From Edolisoma coerulescens (taxonomy: Eukaryota > Chordata > Aves > Passeriformes > Campephagidae): 64,000 nt of DNA. A program made the position numbers and the translations under genes. The DNA lies in assembly GCA_013397115.1 (NCBI GenBank), contig VWZW01001209.1, positions 186,001 to 250,000 on the forward strand, read 5' to 3'. Below are positions 1-11,349 of the stretch, piece by piece (the stretch's first letter is position 1; every line of letters begins with the position of its first letter). The notes beneath the pieces were generated by a model. The model worked only from the letters and a program-made list of their open reading frames with translations, did no database searches and was not told where the DNA came from.

Positions 1-691
1 CAACAGAAAAGGACCTGGGGGTGCTGTTCGACAGCAGCTGAACATGAGCCAGCGTGTACCCAGGCGGCCCAGAAGGCCAATGGCACCTTGGCCTGTATCA
101 GCAATAGTGCGGCCAGCAGTACCAGGGCAGGGATTGTACCCCTGTACTTGGCACTGGTGAGGCCAGATGTCTAATTCTGTGTACAGTTCTGAGCCCCTCA
201 CTGCAAGAAAGACATTGAGGTGCTGGAGTGTGTCCAGAGAAGGGCAATGGAGCTGGTGAAGGGTCTGGAGCACAAGTCCTGTGAGGAGCAGCTGAGGGAG
301 CTGGGGTTGTTTATGCTGGAGAAAAGGAGGCTCAAGGGAGACCTCACTGCTCTCTGCAATTCTCTGAAAGGAGGGTGAAACCAGGTGGGGGGTCAGTCTC
401 TTCTCCCAGGCAGCCAATGACAGGACAGGGGGAAATGGCCTCATGTTGCACCAGAGGATGTTCAGGTCGGACATCAGGATAAATTTCTTCACTGAAAGGG
501 TGGTTAAGAACTGGAAGGAACTGCCCAGGGAAGTGTTGGAGTGACCATCCTTGGAAGCGTTCAAGAAATGACAGGACATTTCATGAGGCACTTAGTACTA
601 CAGTTTAAATGACATGGTTGTGTTCAGTCAAAAGTTGGACTCAATGATTCTGGAGGTCTTTCCCAACCTTAATGATTCCATGATTCTATGG
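1..691 (+). mobile_element. CR1 LINE, 3' part, cut by the window edge
   Basis: This is the end of a CR1 (chicken repeat 1) non-LTR retrotransposon. The first ~370 bases match the C-terminal end of the CR1 reverse-transcriptase ORF (an EKDLGVL-like start, then the region reading GLEHKSCEEQLRELG), but stops and frameshifts show it is dead. The rest is the CR1 3' UTR, ending with the octamer-type tail ATGATTCCATGATTCTATGG. The 5' side continues beyond the window, so full length is unknown. It is visibly diverged and not active. The exact subfamily cannot be set without a consensus library. Confidence 0.9.
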
Positions 692-2228
692 TAGTTCAAT
701 GTTTATATGCTTTTCCCTCTCTTTAGGCTTGTTTCATGTGGTAAATGTAAAACCATCTCTAGAGAAAGATTATATAAAAGATTATTTCTTTAGAATTGCT
801 ACATATAGAGAGAGCAAAAATGAGAACTGGAAAAATAATAAAAGCAGAATGATGTCTTTAGTCCTCTTCTCATGAGCAACCCAAAATCTTAGCTACCTAT
901 TTAAGCATGGTTTTCTCTAGTTGTTGCCATATTATTTTTCAACCATGCTCTTTGGAAAATGCAGCCATAGAATACTCAGAAATGAAGCTGGTGTTATTCA
1001 AGTTAAATTAAAAGCATATGCATGAGTCACACCCTGAGTAGGGAATTAATTTAATCAGTAACAATATGTTAAAAATACTTTAGTGAATAGTTAGCTCAGT
1101 TCTTTCTTTGCATATCCTTATGTTAAATTAAAACACTGGCAGTTTTTAATCTTTTAATCTTTGTGATTTATGGGGTTGTTGCTGTCCAATATGGAAACTA
1201 TGTCCCAAAAATCTTGAGAATTGTGCATTTCCTCAAATTCTCCATCTTTTATTTAGACAAGAATTGGATGATATCAGTGGAACTGTTCATTAGGGTAGGC
1301 CTGTAGTCCTCAAGGCTTTGTAAAACCTGGACTTCGTTAGCATACTGATGAAAGTAATCCCTTCCAAGAACAAATGGAGACCTCCAACATAAGTAAAGCC
1401 AGTAGAATTGTACTCTTGGAATTCATACATGTATATTTGGTGGATTTGCTACCAGGAAATTTACTAGGTTATTAAACATCAGATTCAATTACTTTAAAAG
1501 TCTGACAGTTGCTCTCAGGAATTAACATATGTTTTAACCCAGCACAAATTAATTCTTTAAAAAGAAGTTAAAAGAAGAACATATTTCATTTTACAAGCAT
1601 GTTGTATTATCAATTATTAGTTTTCAGAAAGCAAAAATACTGCTATTTTTGTTAAATAGGACAATATTTCAGAGGAATTTTTTCATTCTGTACTTCAGCC
1701 AGGACCTCTTCTTGCTTTTCATCAGAGAATCACACCTTTATAAACAATAGCATTCTCAAAGGATGTTTTCACAAGTTGCCTGATTTAGTTTTAACACCTT
1801 GTCCTGTTTTACTTGCCTACTTATATCCTCTCCTATGGAGTTGAAGACTTTTGCTTTCTTTACCTCCAAATGAGCATTTTATTACTTATCTAAAGTAGAA
1901 CTATTTCTAAGATGCGGAAAACGTGACAAAGAACTGTAATCCAATAATTAAACATAAATTTGGAAGAGGAATAGAACTTCAGATCCCTGCTCCAAAATAT
2001 ACACAACAGGGATCTTAGCCTGCTCATCATATTTGAAATCCCTAGTCATTACACCGCTTTTTATTTATGATTTTGACCAAAAAAAAAAAAAATTGACATA
2101 CTGGAGTGTCTTTAGCAGAGATGCAGAGATGCCAAAATAGTCACGATATCAGAGTACGTGACATGAAAGGAGAGTTTGAGGAAGCTGATTTTGTTCGTTC
2201 TGGAATGGAGGCTTTGGAAGAAATCTTA
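692..2228. other. Unique AT-rich stretch, no gene seen
   Basis: Nothing recognisable. There are no long ORFs with gene-like composition and no clear repeat family. A 13-base A run lies near 2080-2092. Confidence 0.5.
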
Positions 2229-2548
2229 CTGATGTCTGCAACTGCCTGGTAAGATGATGGAAAGAGGATGGACCCAGACTCTTCTTATGGGTGCATAGAT
2301 AGGATGAGAGAAAAAAACTCAGAAGATGGAAATTTTGCATTGAATATAAGGGGGAAAAAAATCTCCCTGATAATTTTCAGACTCTGGACCAGGCTGCCCA
2401 GAGACAATTTTGTTCCTTGGAGATATTCAAAACCAAATGGCCATGGCCCTCAGAAGCCTGATCTGGCTGAGCCTGCCTTGAGCAGGTTGTTAGACAAGAT
2501 GATCTTCATAGATTCCTTCCAACCTAGGTGATTTTATAATTCTCTGGA
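2229..2548 (+). mobile_element. Old CR1 LINE 3' fragment
   Basis: This is a diverged CR1 tail. Landmarks in order are GATGTCTGCAACTGCCTGG, the TGGACCCAGACTCTTCT block, CTGGACCAGGCTGCCCAGAG, CCTTGGAGATATTCAAAACC, a TTCCTTCCAACCTAGG block, and a short terminal ATTCTCTGG. The order and spacing match CR1 3' regions, while the many indels imply an old insertion. The short ORF at 2268-2531 is an accident of this repeat and not a gene. Confidence 0.8.
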
Positions 2549-4045
2549 AATTTCGGTAGAATTGAGAAAAAAAATCTGATAAAAAATGTTTCACTGAAGT
2601 ATCCCTGCTCCTCCTATTGAGATACTAAAAAATATGGAAGAGAGAGATGTGTTTTACAAATTGACTAAACCCTTCTTTCCACAATATTAATTCAGTCAAG
2701 ATTTTTTTTTTTTTTTTAAATCTAAGTAAAGTGAAGTTATTCTTCCTGGAAACGCTAACTTATTTGCTTTTTCAGATTAATCTGAAATTAAGTTATGAAA
2801 TATATAGTTCTTAACCAAAAATTCTTAAATAATTGGACATTAATTTGGCATTTCAGATCAGGTTTATGCCTTAACATTTAAAGTCTATTTTAGTATGTTT
2901 ACACACTTGCTATGTCCTAGAACTCTGTCATTCTATGACATATACCACATATGTGTGTAACTTCTTTTTGTTCAGGTTTTAATGTATTTTTCTCCATACC
3001 GAGCACAAAATAACAAAATATAGATAAAAATAATGAAAATGAAATGCCTAGGCCAAAGCTTTCATCAAGTGTCAGCAATTTATGGAGACCAAGTTGAAAG
3101 TGAACATAGACAGAATTATGAAAAAGTAGCATTTTTATTGGAGTATTTAAAACTCTTGAAGCCAACATTCCTCCACTCTGGTGGAAGTGGATTCATTCCC
3201 AACTCTTATTTTAGTAACAGATTTTTCATCCAGCAATATTAAAATAACTCCACACCTCACAAATCCTCTGCATCAGAATTCTTGCCCTCCTCCTCTTTCC
3301 TGGCATCAGCAAGGTACTGTTTTCTCCACTGAGATTGTGATCTACTTAGAGAAAAAGAAAGGGAGACTTCATTCACTCCCTGAATTTTCATTTGAGAGAT
3401 CCCAAATTCTTATTCAAGTACTGATTTATACCAGCTGGGATGGGAGAAAGAGATACAACAATTTATAGAATTAGATAATGCCTTTAAAATATGTGTAGAG
3501 TATTTGAAGTCAGCACTATGTTACACAGCAGACCTTCCCCCATTGCCAGGTAACTGAAGCAGGGGGACATTTATATTCTTACTGGGATCATGGATGTGAT
3601 CATAATCTAATGTAGAGCTATCTAGTCTACCTGTAAATCCTGTAGGCTGCTGAGGGATTTAAGAGTGATGCAGAGGATAGCAGTTTTGTGTGTAGTTTTT
3701 GAGAGCTTCTGAGTGCATCTCAGAATAATTGTGCCTAAAGCTATTTTTTCAAGAGCTGGATGTCTTTAAATCTAAATATATTTTCATTCTCACAAAATTT
3801 CCAAATTTAATCTGAATTTACTGATTAGTTGTGAATAAATTTGTTTTGCACGTCTACATCCACATAATTTTCTCACTTTTGTCTCTGAAACACAGCTGCA
3901 GTTTTCTATGTTAAATGTTATGAATTACTGACTGCAATTGCATTTTATTTGTCCTGGCTTAAGCCTGACTGGAAAGCATTCCTCAGACAAAAGTGTGAGA
4001 AATATATAAACTTGATATCCTGGACACTTGAAAAAATATCCTTAC
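2549..4045. other. Unique AT-rich stretch, no gene seen
   Basis: It holds a 16-base T run at 2702-2717 and scattered short ORFs without recognisable domains. I see no repeat family or RNA gene. Confidence 0.5.
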
Positions 4046-4161
4046 CTGCCCAGCTCAGCATCCATGGTTTTACACAGTAACAGAGTGTCTGTATGATCTG
4101 TGTACATCATGAGAGCTGGCATTGTAGAGGACAGTGCTGGCAGAAGTGTCCTCTGTGACAT
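4046..4161 (-). other. Possible minus-strand exon ending at a strong donor
   Basis: Read on the minus strand, an ATG at 4159-4161 opens 38 codons (MSQRTLLPALSSTMP at the start, KTMDAELG at the end). They run straight into the donor-like junction GGGCAG|GTAAGG at 4045/4046. Unspliced, the frame would stop within two codons at the TAA of GTAAGG. No domain is recognisable. Upstream acceptor-like CAGs exist but have poor pyrimidine tracts, so it would have to be a first exon or the frame may be chance. Conservation and RNA evidence are absent here. Confidence 0.12.
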
Positions 4162-5153
4162 TCAGGGTTGTCTGGCATACAGTAAGAGAGCTTGGTGGCA
4201 TAAGGCAGGAATGCACATTTACAGCTTGAAGGTCAAAGAAAAATGTCATGCTTATTTTAGCTCTTAAGGTAATAAAACCTCAAAGTACTTATTTCTTGCT
4301 ATTATTTAAAGGAAATTGGGGATATCTAGATGTAGACATCTGAATTTGATCAGATGAATTTGACTTGTGTGCCGTGGTGAATGCTATTTAAAGTGGGTGT
4401 AAAAAAAATCATAGAAAAGGAGATCACTTTTTCTCTTAGAGTGGCATATAGCCTGGTTGTAAAGGTATTGTCTTGAAATGAGTTCAAAAATGCAGTATCT
4501 GGGCCTATTTTTCCAAGTATGAGTGAAAAGTCTAACCTTGAACTAGTGACGGAAAGGGAGAGGAAGAGAACAGCAGCAGCTTAAGGAATTTTTATTTTGT
4601 GAATCCTCCCTTCTTTGTTTTACTTAGAATATATGAAACCTTTCATCTCAGGCCAATGTGTTGTATTGTATTAAACTATTTTTACTACGTTTTTATTTCA
4701 GCAAGGATGAGAAGCAAAAAATATTCATAGTTTGATCCAACCCTTTTTTCATCTTGGCTATTAAACAGAGAAAGCATCTATTCAAACAACCTGAAAGCTC
4801 CGATACTGATTTCATACCAGACTAAATCAGGAATCTCTCCAATAAGGTTATTTGGGCATGCTGGTGTAAAATGGTGCTATATAAATGAAATCAGAATCAG
4901 GCCTTGATAGCAGCCCCATGTAGAAGAAACATGCTGAAACCTCATCTAGTCAGAAGGAAATGAGCAGCAAACCTCGTACCAAGAAGGTATTCCAACAGAA
5001 TTTAACTGCTCTAGACTAGTTCCCATGTGAAAACATTCTTTCCAAAAAAAAAAAAAAGGCAGCTTTATTTCAGGCCAAAGTTAAATCAGCTAAGCTGATT
5101 CTAGTTTTATTTGCAAATCAGTTCTTTGGGGTTGAAGTATTTTTCAAATAGTA
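4162..5153. other. Unique AT-rich stretch, no gene seen
   Basis: It contains a 14-base A run near 5044. No recognisable gene or repeat. Confidence 0.45.
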
Positions 5154-5924
5154 TCACAGAATCATCAAATCACAGACTGGTTCAGGGAGAAAAGGACCTT
5201 AAAAGTCATCTAGTTCCAACCTCCCTGCTGTGGGCAGGGGCACCTTCCACTAGATCAGGTTGCTCAAAGCTTCATCCAACCTGGCCTTGGACACTTCCAG
5301 GAATGGGAGATCCACAACTTCTCTGGACAACTTGTTCCAATGCTTCACCACCCTCACAGGTAAGAATTTCTTTTTGATATCTAATATGCAATCTACATTC
5401 TTTCAGTTTAAAGTCATTACCCCTTGTCTCATCACTGCATGCCTTTGTATAAGTCCCTCTCTGGCTTCCTTGTAGGCCCCCTTTAGGTACTGAAAGACTT
5501 CTATAAGGTCTCCTTGGAGCCCTCTCTGCTTCAGGCTGCACAACCCCAACTCTCTCAGTCTTCACAGGAGAGGTGCTCCTACCCTCTGACCATCTTCATG
5601 ACCCTGCTCTGGACCTGCTCCAACAGGTCCATGTCTTTCTTGTGTTGGGAGCCCAAGAGATGGACACATTCCTAGTGGGGTCTCATGACAGCAGAGTAGA
5701 GGGGCAGAATCACCTCACTTGACCTGGTAGCCACACTGCCTTTGATGTAGCCAGGATATGTCTGGGCTGCAAGGACGTGTTGCTGGGTCATGTTGAGCTT
5801 CTCACCAACAGCCCACATTCCTTTTCTTCAGGGCTACTCTCAATCCACTAATTTTCCAGCCTATATTTGTGCTTGGTATTTCTCCAACCCATGTGCAGGA
5901 CCTTGCACTTAGCCTTCATGAGAT

Positions 5925-7520
5925 TCACACAGGCCACTTCTCTAGCCTGTCTCTGGATGGCATCCCTTTCTTCCAGTGTGTTGACTTCACCACACAGCTT
6001 AGTGTTGTCATTTGAGGGTGACAGAGAACTACAACAGGCTTTGCAGAGAGGTTGTGGAATCTCCTTGCCCAGAGATAGTCAAAACCTGCCTGGATGAAAT
6101 CCTGTGCAACATGCTCTTGGTAAACCTGCTTTACAGGGGGTTGGACTAGATGAACTGCAGATGTCCCTTCCAACCCCAACCGTTCTGTGGACAAACTTGC
6201 TGGGAGTTCTCTCAATCCTGCTGTTCATGTCACCAACAAAGATGTTAAACAGTGCCGTTCCCAATACCAGCCCCTGATGAATGCCACTCATCACTGCTTT
6301 CCTTTTGGACATCAAGCCATGAACCACAAGTCTCAGAGTGTTACCACCCAGCCCATTCCTTATCCACCAAGACCTCTAGCCAGCAAATCCATGTCTCTCC
6401 AGTTTAGAGACAAGGATGACATGCAGGACAGTGTCAAATGTACATGTCCAGGTAGATGACATCAGTTGCCCTTCTCCTATCCACCAATTCTGTAACCATG
6501 TCATGGAAGGCCACCAAATTTGTTAGGCACAATTTGCCCTCAGTGAAACCATACTGGCTGTCACCAATCATCTCATTTTCCATGTGTCTTAGAATAGTTT
6601 CCAGGAAGAGCTGCTCCAAGATCTTGCCAAGCACCAAGATCAGACTGGCTGGCCTTTAGATAATTTTTTCCCTTTTTTAAAAATGAAGGTTATGTTACCA
6701 CTTTTCCAGATTGTGAGAACTTCACCAGACTGCCAAGATTTCTCAAATATGATGGATAGTGGCTTAGTCACTTCATCTGCCATTTCCCTTGGGACACACA
6801 GTCTAATCAGGTTCTGTGGACTTCAGGTGCACCTGTGCACCTTCAGGTTCCTTAGATAGCCCTAGAAGTGATGTCCTCCTGCATTGGGTGGTGCTTCATT
6901 CTCTCAGTCCCTGCCTTGCCTTCTGCGACCTGGGTGGTGTAGCTGGAGCATTTGTCTGTGAAGGCTAAGGGAGAAAAGTCATTCACTACCTCAGCTTTCT
7001 CCACCTGGGTAACCAGGCCTCCTGTTTCCTTCCAGAGGGAGACCACATTTTCTCCTGTCTTCCTTTTATGACTGAGATACCTATAGAAACTTTTCTTATT
7101 GTTATTGACATCGCTGGTGAGATCTAATGCTCTCAGGGCTTTAGCTTCCCTAACCCAATCCCTGGCTGCTTTGAGCAATTTTTCCTGCATTCCTCCCAGG
7201 CTACCTGTCTCTACTTCCACCCTCTGTAGGCTTCCTTTGTGTGCTGAGTTTGTCACAAACTTCTTGTTTGTCCATATGTCAGGCCTCTTGGCATTTTTGC
7301 TTGACTTCGTTTTCATTGGGATTCATTGTTCCTGAGCTTGGAGCAGGTGATCCTTGAACATTGACCAGATCTCTTGGGCCCATCTTCCCCCAAGGTCTTT
7401 ATCCCATGGTAATTTACCCAGCAGATGCCTGAAGAGGCCAAAGTCTGTTCTCTTCAAGTCCAGAGTAGTGAGTGTGCTGTGCACCTTCCTTACTGCCCTG
7501 AGGACTTTGAACTCCTCCAT
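5925..7520 (-). pseudogene. CR1 ORF2 (endonuclease-RT linker and reverse transcriptase) remnant
   Basis: In the intact family this ORF encodes the endonuclease/reverse transcriptase that copies CR1 RNA into DNA at nicked target sites. Here it survives only in broken pieces. 7323-7520 holds the DFGLFRHLLGKLPWDK and KDHLLQAQE part. 6852-7316 holds the linker with NNNKKSFYRYLSHKRK and EKAEVVNDF. 6434-6637 holds the RT start (ETILRHMENEMIGDSQYGF, then VIYLD). 6193-6327 holds the SGIHQGLVLGTALFNIF segment up to SKF. The next residues of the family would be the catalytic FADD box, and there the nested CR1 splits the frame. 5925-6011 resumes with the TKL segment. The endonuclease domain is missing. 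Frameshifts between pieces and the insertion make it non-functional. Confidence 0.9.
6012..6189 (+). mobile_element. Nested CR1 LINE tail inside an older CR1
   Basis: This is a plus-strand CR1 3' end (landmarks GGGTGACAGAGAACT, GAGAGGTTGTGGAATCTCC, CAAAACCTGCCTGGATG, GGTTGGACTAGATGAAC, CCCTTCCAACCCCAACC, then TTCTGTGG). It lies in the opposite orientation to the surrounding element. Host CR1 sequence continues on both sides: TAGTGTTGTCATTTG to the left and GACAAACTTGCTGG to the right. Boundaries are good to about 5 bases, and a target duplication is not clear. Confidence 0.88.
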
Positions 7521-7548
7521 TTCACGTCCTCACAGGAGCCATTAAGTA

Positions 7549-9482
7549 ATGGTTATTTTGAAGTAGTTATTTCAGATGGCTAACAGTCTGACAGCTACCA
7601 AAGCAACCCTTATCCAGTGCACATTAATTTCCTTTTTCAGTGGGTGACCATCTCAGCTTCTCTCCGTTCTCTTTCCTTCTTTCTAGCAATTTTCCCCCTC
7701 CCTTACTTATTTTAGATTACTTTTTCTTCTAAGTCTTAATTGTAGAAAGAATTCTACAAGATTTTTATTTCACCTTCAAGGAAACTTGTACAACCAAAAG
7801 TAACAAAATCAGTGAGAACAGACAAATACAAAGAATAACATATTGCTTAGCTAGCTTAATGATATCAGTCAAAAATATGAGGAGCAGTGACATAGCTAGA
7901 TAAAGCAATGTTCTGTTTTGAAGGTTTGGTCTGCTATATGATCCTTCAGAAAAAGAAAAGGATTTAAACAGAAAATTAAGTTCAGATGACACAGATGGGG
8001 CATAAACCACAATAGATTGTTTCTTTCTATTTTGGGCTATTGATCTGATAGCTATGTCTTCCCAATAGCAGGGAAAATGTGGAAAATTACCATGATCGTG
8101 CATTCCTCATTGATGAAGACTTCAAACCCATTTTGGAAGGAGTCATGGGAATAAAGAACTGGAAGAGTCTGAAAAACAAGACATAAATGAATGACTAGCA
8201 GCTGAATAGAAACATGAGACAAGCTATATGAATTCAGATTAAAGGTCTGTTTTGCTTAGTAGCCTTTCTCTGCCAGTGGCCTTTTGAATGGGCTTTCTCT
8301 CTCCTTAAGGTCTCTGTTCATGTTCCACAGCCCTCTTTTGATCTTTACTGATGATGGACCCTTAGCTCTGTTCCTGGAATAATAGCAGCCAGTTTGCCCT
8401 CAATGCCATTCATGATCATTCATTCTCATATCACCAATGACTTGTAACCAGAGACTGGCAGTCTCTGTTGCAAAACCAATCAGCAGCAGGAACCTCATAT
8501 AGCTACAAAGATAATGTTTCCTTCTTTATGTTTAAATTTGCCTCAGACATTACTTCAGGGGGCAGGAGGGAAAGCTGCTGTCATAATGTGAAGTCAGACA
8601 GTGAAGAAGAAATCACTCTTTAGAACCTGAAGTTCCCTGAGTTTTACTATTATTTCTTGCACCTGAAGTGTTTCACACCCTTGCTTCTTTTGCCTGTTGT
8701 GTGGTTTCATGTCATGTAATACACCTTTCGTGGTTAATAATAATCATGAGAAGACGTTTCTTTCTCACAGGCTCTTTTGTTACTGACTCTGAAACAATAC
8801 GTGTGGGGCAGGGAATACTCCTTGTTACGTTTTATAATATGATTAGGGACACTGGTCACCCTTTCTGATCACAGCCCTAAAGGACAAAATTAATATAGAA
8901 AAAATAGTCATTTACAAGAAGCAGCTTTTATAAAACACAGCAGAGCAAATGAAAAATAGCAAAAGAAAACAGCATTGGGGGCCTGTTTCACAAAAAAAAA
9001 AGCTTAAAGAAAAACGGTAACAGGATAAGGAAAAAATCACTGATTCAACTGTAATTGAGAACAACTAGGATGGTATATATGCTAAACCTTTCTATCTTCC
9101 TTAAGTTTGTAAGAAACAGATGTTTTCTTACACAGCAATGGTGTAAGAACAGTTCAGTGTCTCAACACTAAAGCTCTACTGAAGTTTATAATTTGCTAAA
9201 GAACACTTACTGTATTAAATTATCCACATTCTAACAAATTTTTGTATTTTCACTAAAATATAAAAAATATAATAAAGTTTTGAAAAGGTTTTGACATTAA
9301 TACAGTTTTCTTTTATTCTAGAAATAAAGAAAATCAGAAATATTTTCAGGCACATCAATTAAGATTTCTTGAGACACAGAAAGGAAAATCTCAGAAAACC
9401 TCTTTTACACATTTTAATTTTAACCTAAAAAGAAACAGTTAAAAACATTCTTATAAGTTTGGGGTTTTTGTTTTGTTTTGTT
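7549..9482. other. Unique AT-rich stretch, no gene seen
   Basis: The longest ORF (112 codons, minus strand, 7765-8103) is rich in hydrophobic Leu/Ile runs but has no family I recognise, and no splice signals frame it. There is a 10-base A run at 8993. The sequence is otherwise featureless. Confidence 0.45.
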
Positions 9483-9488
9483 TTTATT
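9483..9488 (-). terminator. Possible poly(A) signal AATAAA
   Basis: The complement reads GTGAAATAAAAAC, 51 bases beyond the stop codon of the candidate exon at 9539-9668 and in the same orientation. The hexamer is common by chance in AT-rich DNA, so its only weight comes from its position. Confidence 0.2.
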
Positions 9489-9538
9489 TCACAGAGCTAT
9501 CAGATGATGCTAGCATATACTCTTGAAGTGTGCTCAAA

Positions 9539-9668
9539 TCACGCTAATTTACACCAGCTGACAAGATGATCCAGTGTTCTGGAAATCTCATTCAACTTTT
9601 TCATGTCCACAGCACAGGTTTTTCCACAAAAATACATTTTCTTGACATTTTCTAGGCCTTCAATATAC
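9539..9668 (-). CDS. Candidate last coding exon of an unknown protein
   Basis: On the minus strand a pyrimidine-leaning tract ending CTATTTTTAG (9669-9678) precedes one base, 42 sense codons and a TGA at 9539-9541. The reading begins YIEGLENVKKMYFCGK and ends DHLVSWCKLA. It has three cysteines (two in CGKTC) and an amphipathic helix-like middle (MKKLNEISRTLDHL). An AATAAA lies 51 bases past the stop. Acceptor, open frame, stop and poly(A) signal in the right order and spacing are what a terminal exon shows. I do not recognise the family. The matching upstream exons (higher coordinates) are not identified: the exon needs two bases of a split codon from its predecessor, and none of the candidates here supplies that phase convincingly. 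A chance frame of this length is possible. Confidence 0.28.
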
Positions 9669-11349
9669 CTAAAAATAGAAGCAAAATCACACATTCAGAC
9701 TTTATAATAATATCTGTTCTGGTAATTTTAAGAAAAATAAGTACGTATTAATTGTTCCTTTCGGTTGCCAACTTGAGATTTCATGAACAAATTACGATGT
9801 AAATATACCTTATTTAGCACCTCGTTCTTTCCCTGCTTTGAAGATTTATGGATGTCATCAGGGCTAGGATTATTGTGGTTACATTGTTCGGAAACTGACT
9901 TTATACAACAATTTCAGTTTTGGAGTTCTCCCATATTAGCTGGGCCTCAAAACTTTAATGCACAGAGTAATCAGTGGAAAAGAAGTTAAAGATGTATTTT
10001 GGCTTCTCCTAGCTTGTATGAACCTGGTATTTATAAAGCCCTTTGTTTTTCAGCAGAGATGCCTTCCCAGCAGTCAATCTATCCTCATATTGGAAAAGAA
10101 AAAAATCCACTATCAAATGCATTGGCACTGTCATCTCTCTTCAACAATTAAATAGGGTGTGTCACTTAAAAAATCTGTTAAATTGATAGAATTTATAAAG
10201 GCCAGTGTTTTCTTAATAAATCAGTTTCTGTTTCAGGCTGTCAGCAGGTAGCTAAGTAAAAGTTCTCTTGTGCTGGTAGCAATGGTGTTTGGTAGGGGCA
10301 AGTGGCTGGGGCAGCTACATGACCTTTGGTTGCTTCATGGAACAGAGAAGTGAATAACAAAAGCTTATTTAAGGGCTACAGTTGTCACTTCAGTGGTCAG
10401 CAGCTTCTGCCATCAATGACAACAATTTCTCATGCAATTTGTGGTCCACAGTGTCCCAAAGTGCTTTTTAAAATCCTTTGGGCAATTTGGTGTGAGTATG
10501 TCTGTAACGCAGTAAAATTAGTGTCAGTAGTGCTGGAAAACTGGAAATTAATTTGACTCTCATGTGAATGGATGCAGGGTTTCTCAGTGAAACGAAGCAA
10601 CCTATTTTCCTTATTCCTTATGAATGTAAATAAATTCTCTTTGTATTGTACAATTTCTATTATGTCGAGTGCATGTTAAAGAACAGTGTGGTTTTTATTG
10701 AGTCATGAATTGGAAGAGTGCTTTTACTTCACTCTAAAATTTGCTTTTTCCAGAGTCAGTCACAGGCTAGTTTCTGTTTGAACTTTCTCTAGAGTTTACC
10801 AGATGTTCTGTTTGGATTCCATGTTACTGTGTTGTGTTCACTGGATTTCACAGATGGGCTTTTCACTGAACTAATGAAAACTTAATGAAATCCATATATA
10901 TATTTAGCATTTAAGAATACAGTATAATATAATGCTTTCTGTTGCTGTTTGTCATTCATGCTTAAATTGGCAGGACAAATGCAAGCTCTAAGAGACACTG
11001 TGAGTTTGCAAGCAGCCAGAAGATTTTTCTTCTGTTTTTTCCCACTATGTGCCCCTTGCTATCTTGCGGTAGCAGATAACTCCACTTTCAGTGGTGCCTA
11101 GGTTTTGGTTCTGTTTCAGCTTGTAAAATAGGAAAGCAGAGGATCAGATAACAGGTGTGTTCAAAAGCATGTGTCAACAGAGTTGGTTAAACTGGAGGGT
11201 GCCTGATTTCAGGAGTGAGGAACTGAAAAAAAGAAAAAACCAAACCCCAAACATTTTTATCAGTTTTTGTTAAATAGCAGTATTGGACAGATAACCCCAA
11301 ACACTATACTTCCTGCTGTCGGGTGTGTGAGTACTTGACAGGCACAGAG
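9669..11349. other. Unique AT-rich stretch, no gene seen
   Basis: Short ORFs at 9783-9989, 9958-10155 and 10326-10556 have no recognisable domains or flanking splice signals. No repeat family was identified. Confidence 0.45.

Larger units (their letters stand above)
5154..7548 (-). mobile_element. CR1 LINE, 5'-truncated, interrupted by a nested CR1
   Basis: This is the longest element in the window. It runs on the minus strand from about 7548 (inside ORF2, between endonuclease and reverse transcriptase) to a 3' end at about 5154, where the complement of TGATTCTGTGA repeats forms the tail. The 3' UTR (5154-5590) has the usual CR1 landmarks read in complement: TCCAACCTCCCTGCTG, AGATCAGGTTGCTC, CATCCAACCTGGCC. 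ORF2 remnants lie at 5925-7520 (separate entry). A second CR1 at 6012-6189 lies in the opposite orientation inside it, so this element is the older of the two. 5' truncation in ORF2 is typical of target-primed LINE insertion. Confidence 0.93.

Noticed and set aside
5260..5565. ORFs on both strands
   Set aside because: They lie in the CR1 3' UTR, which is non-coding.
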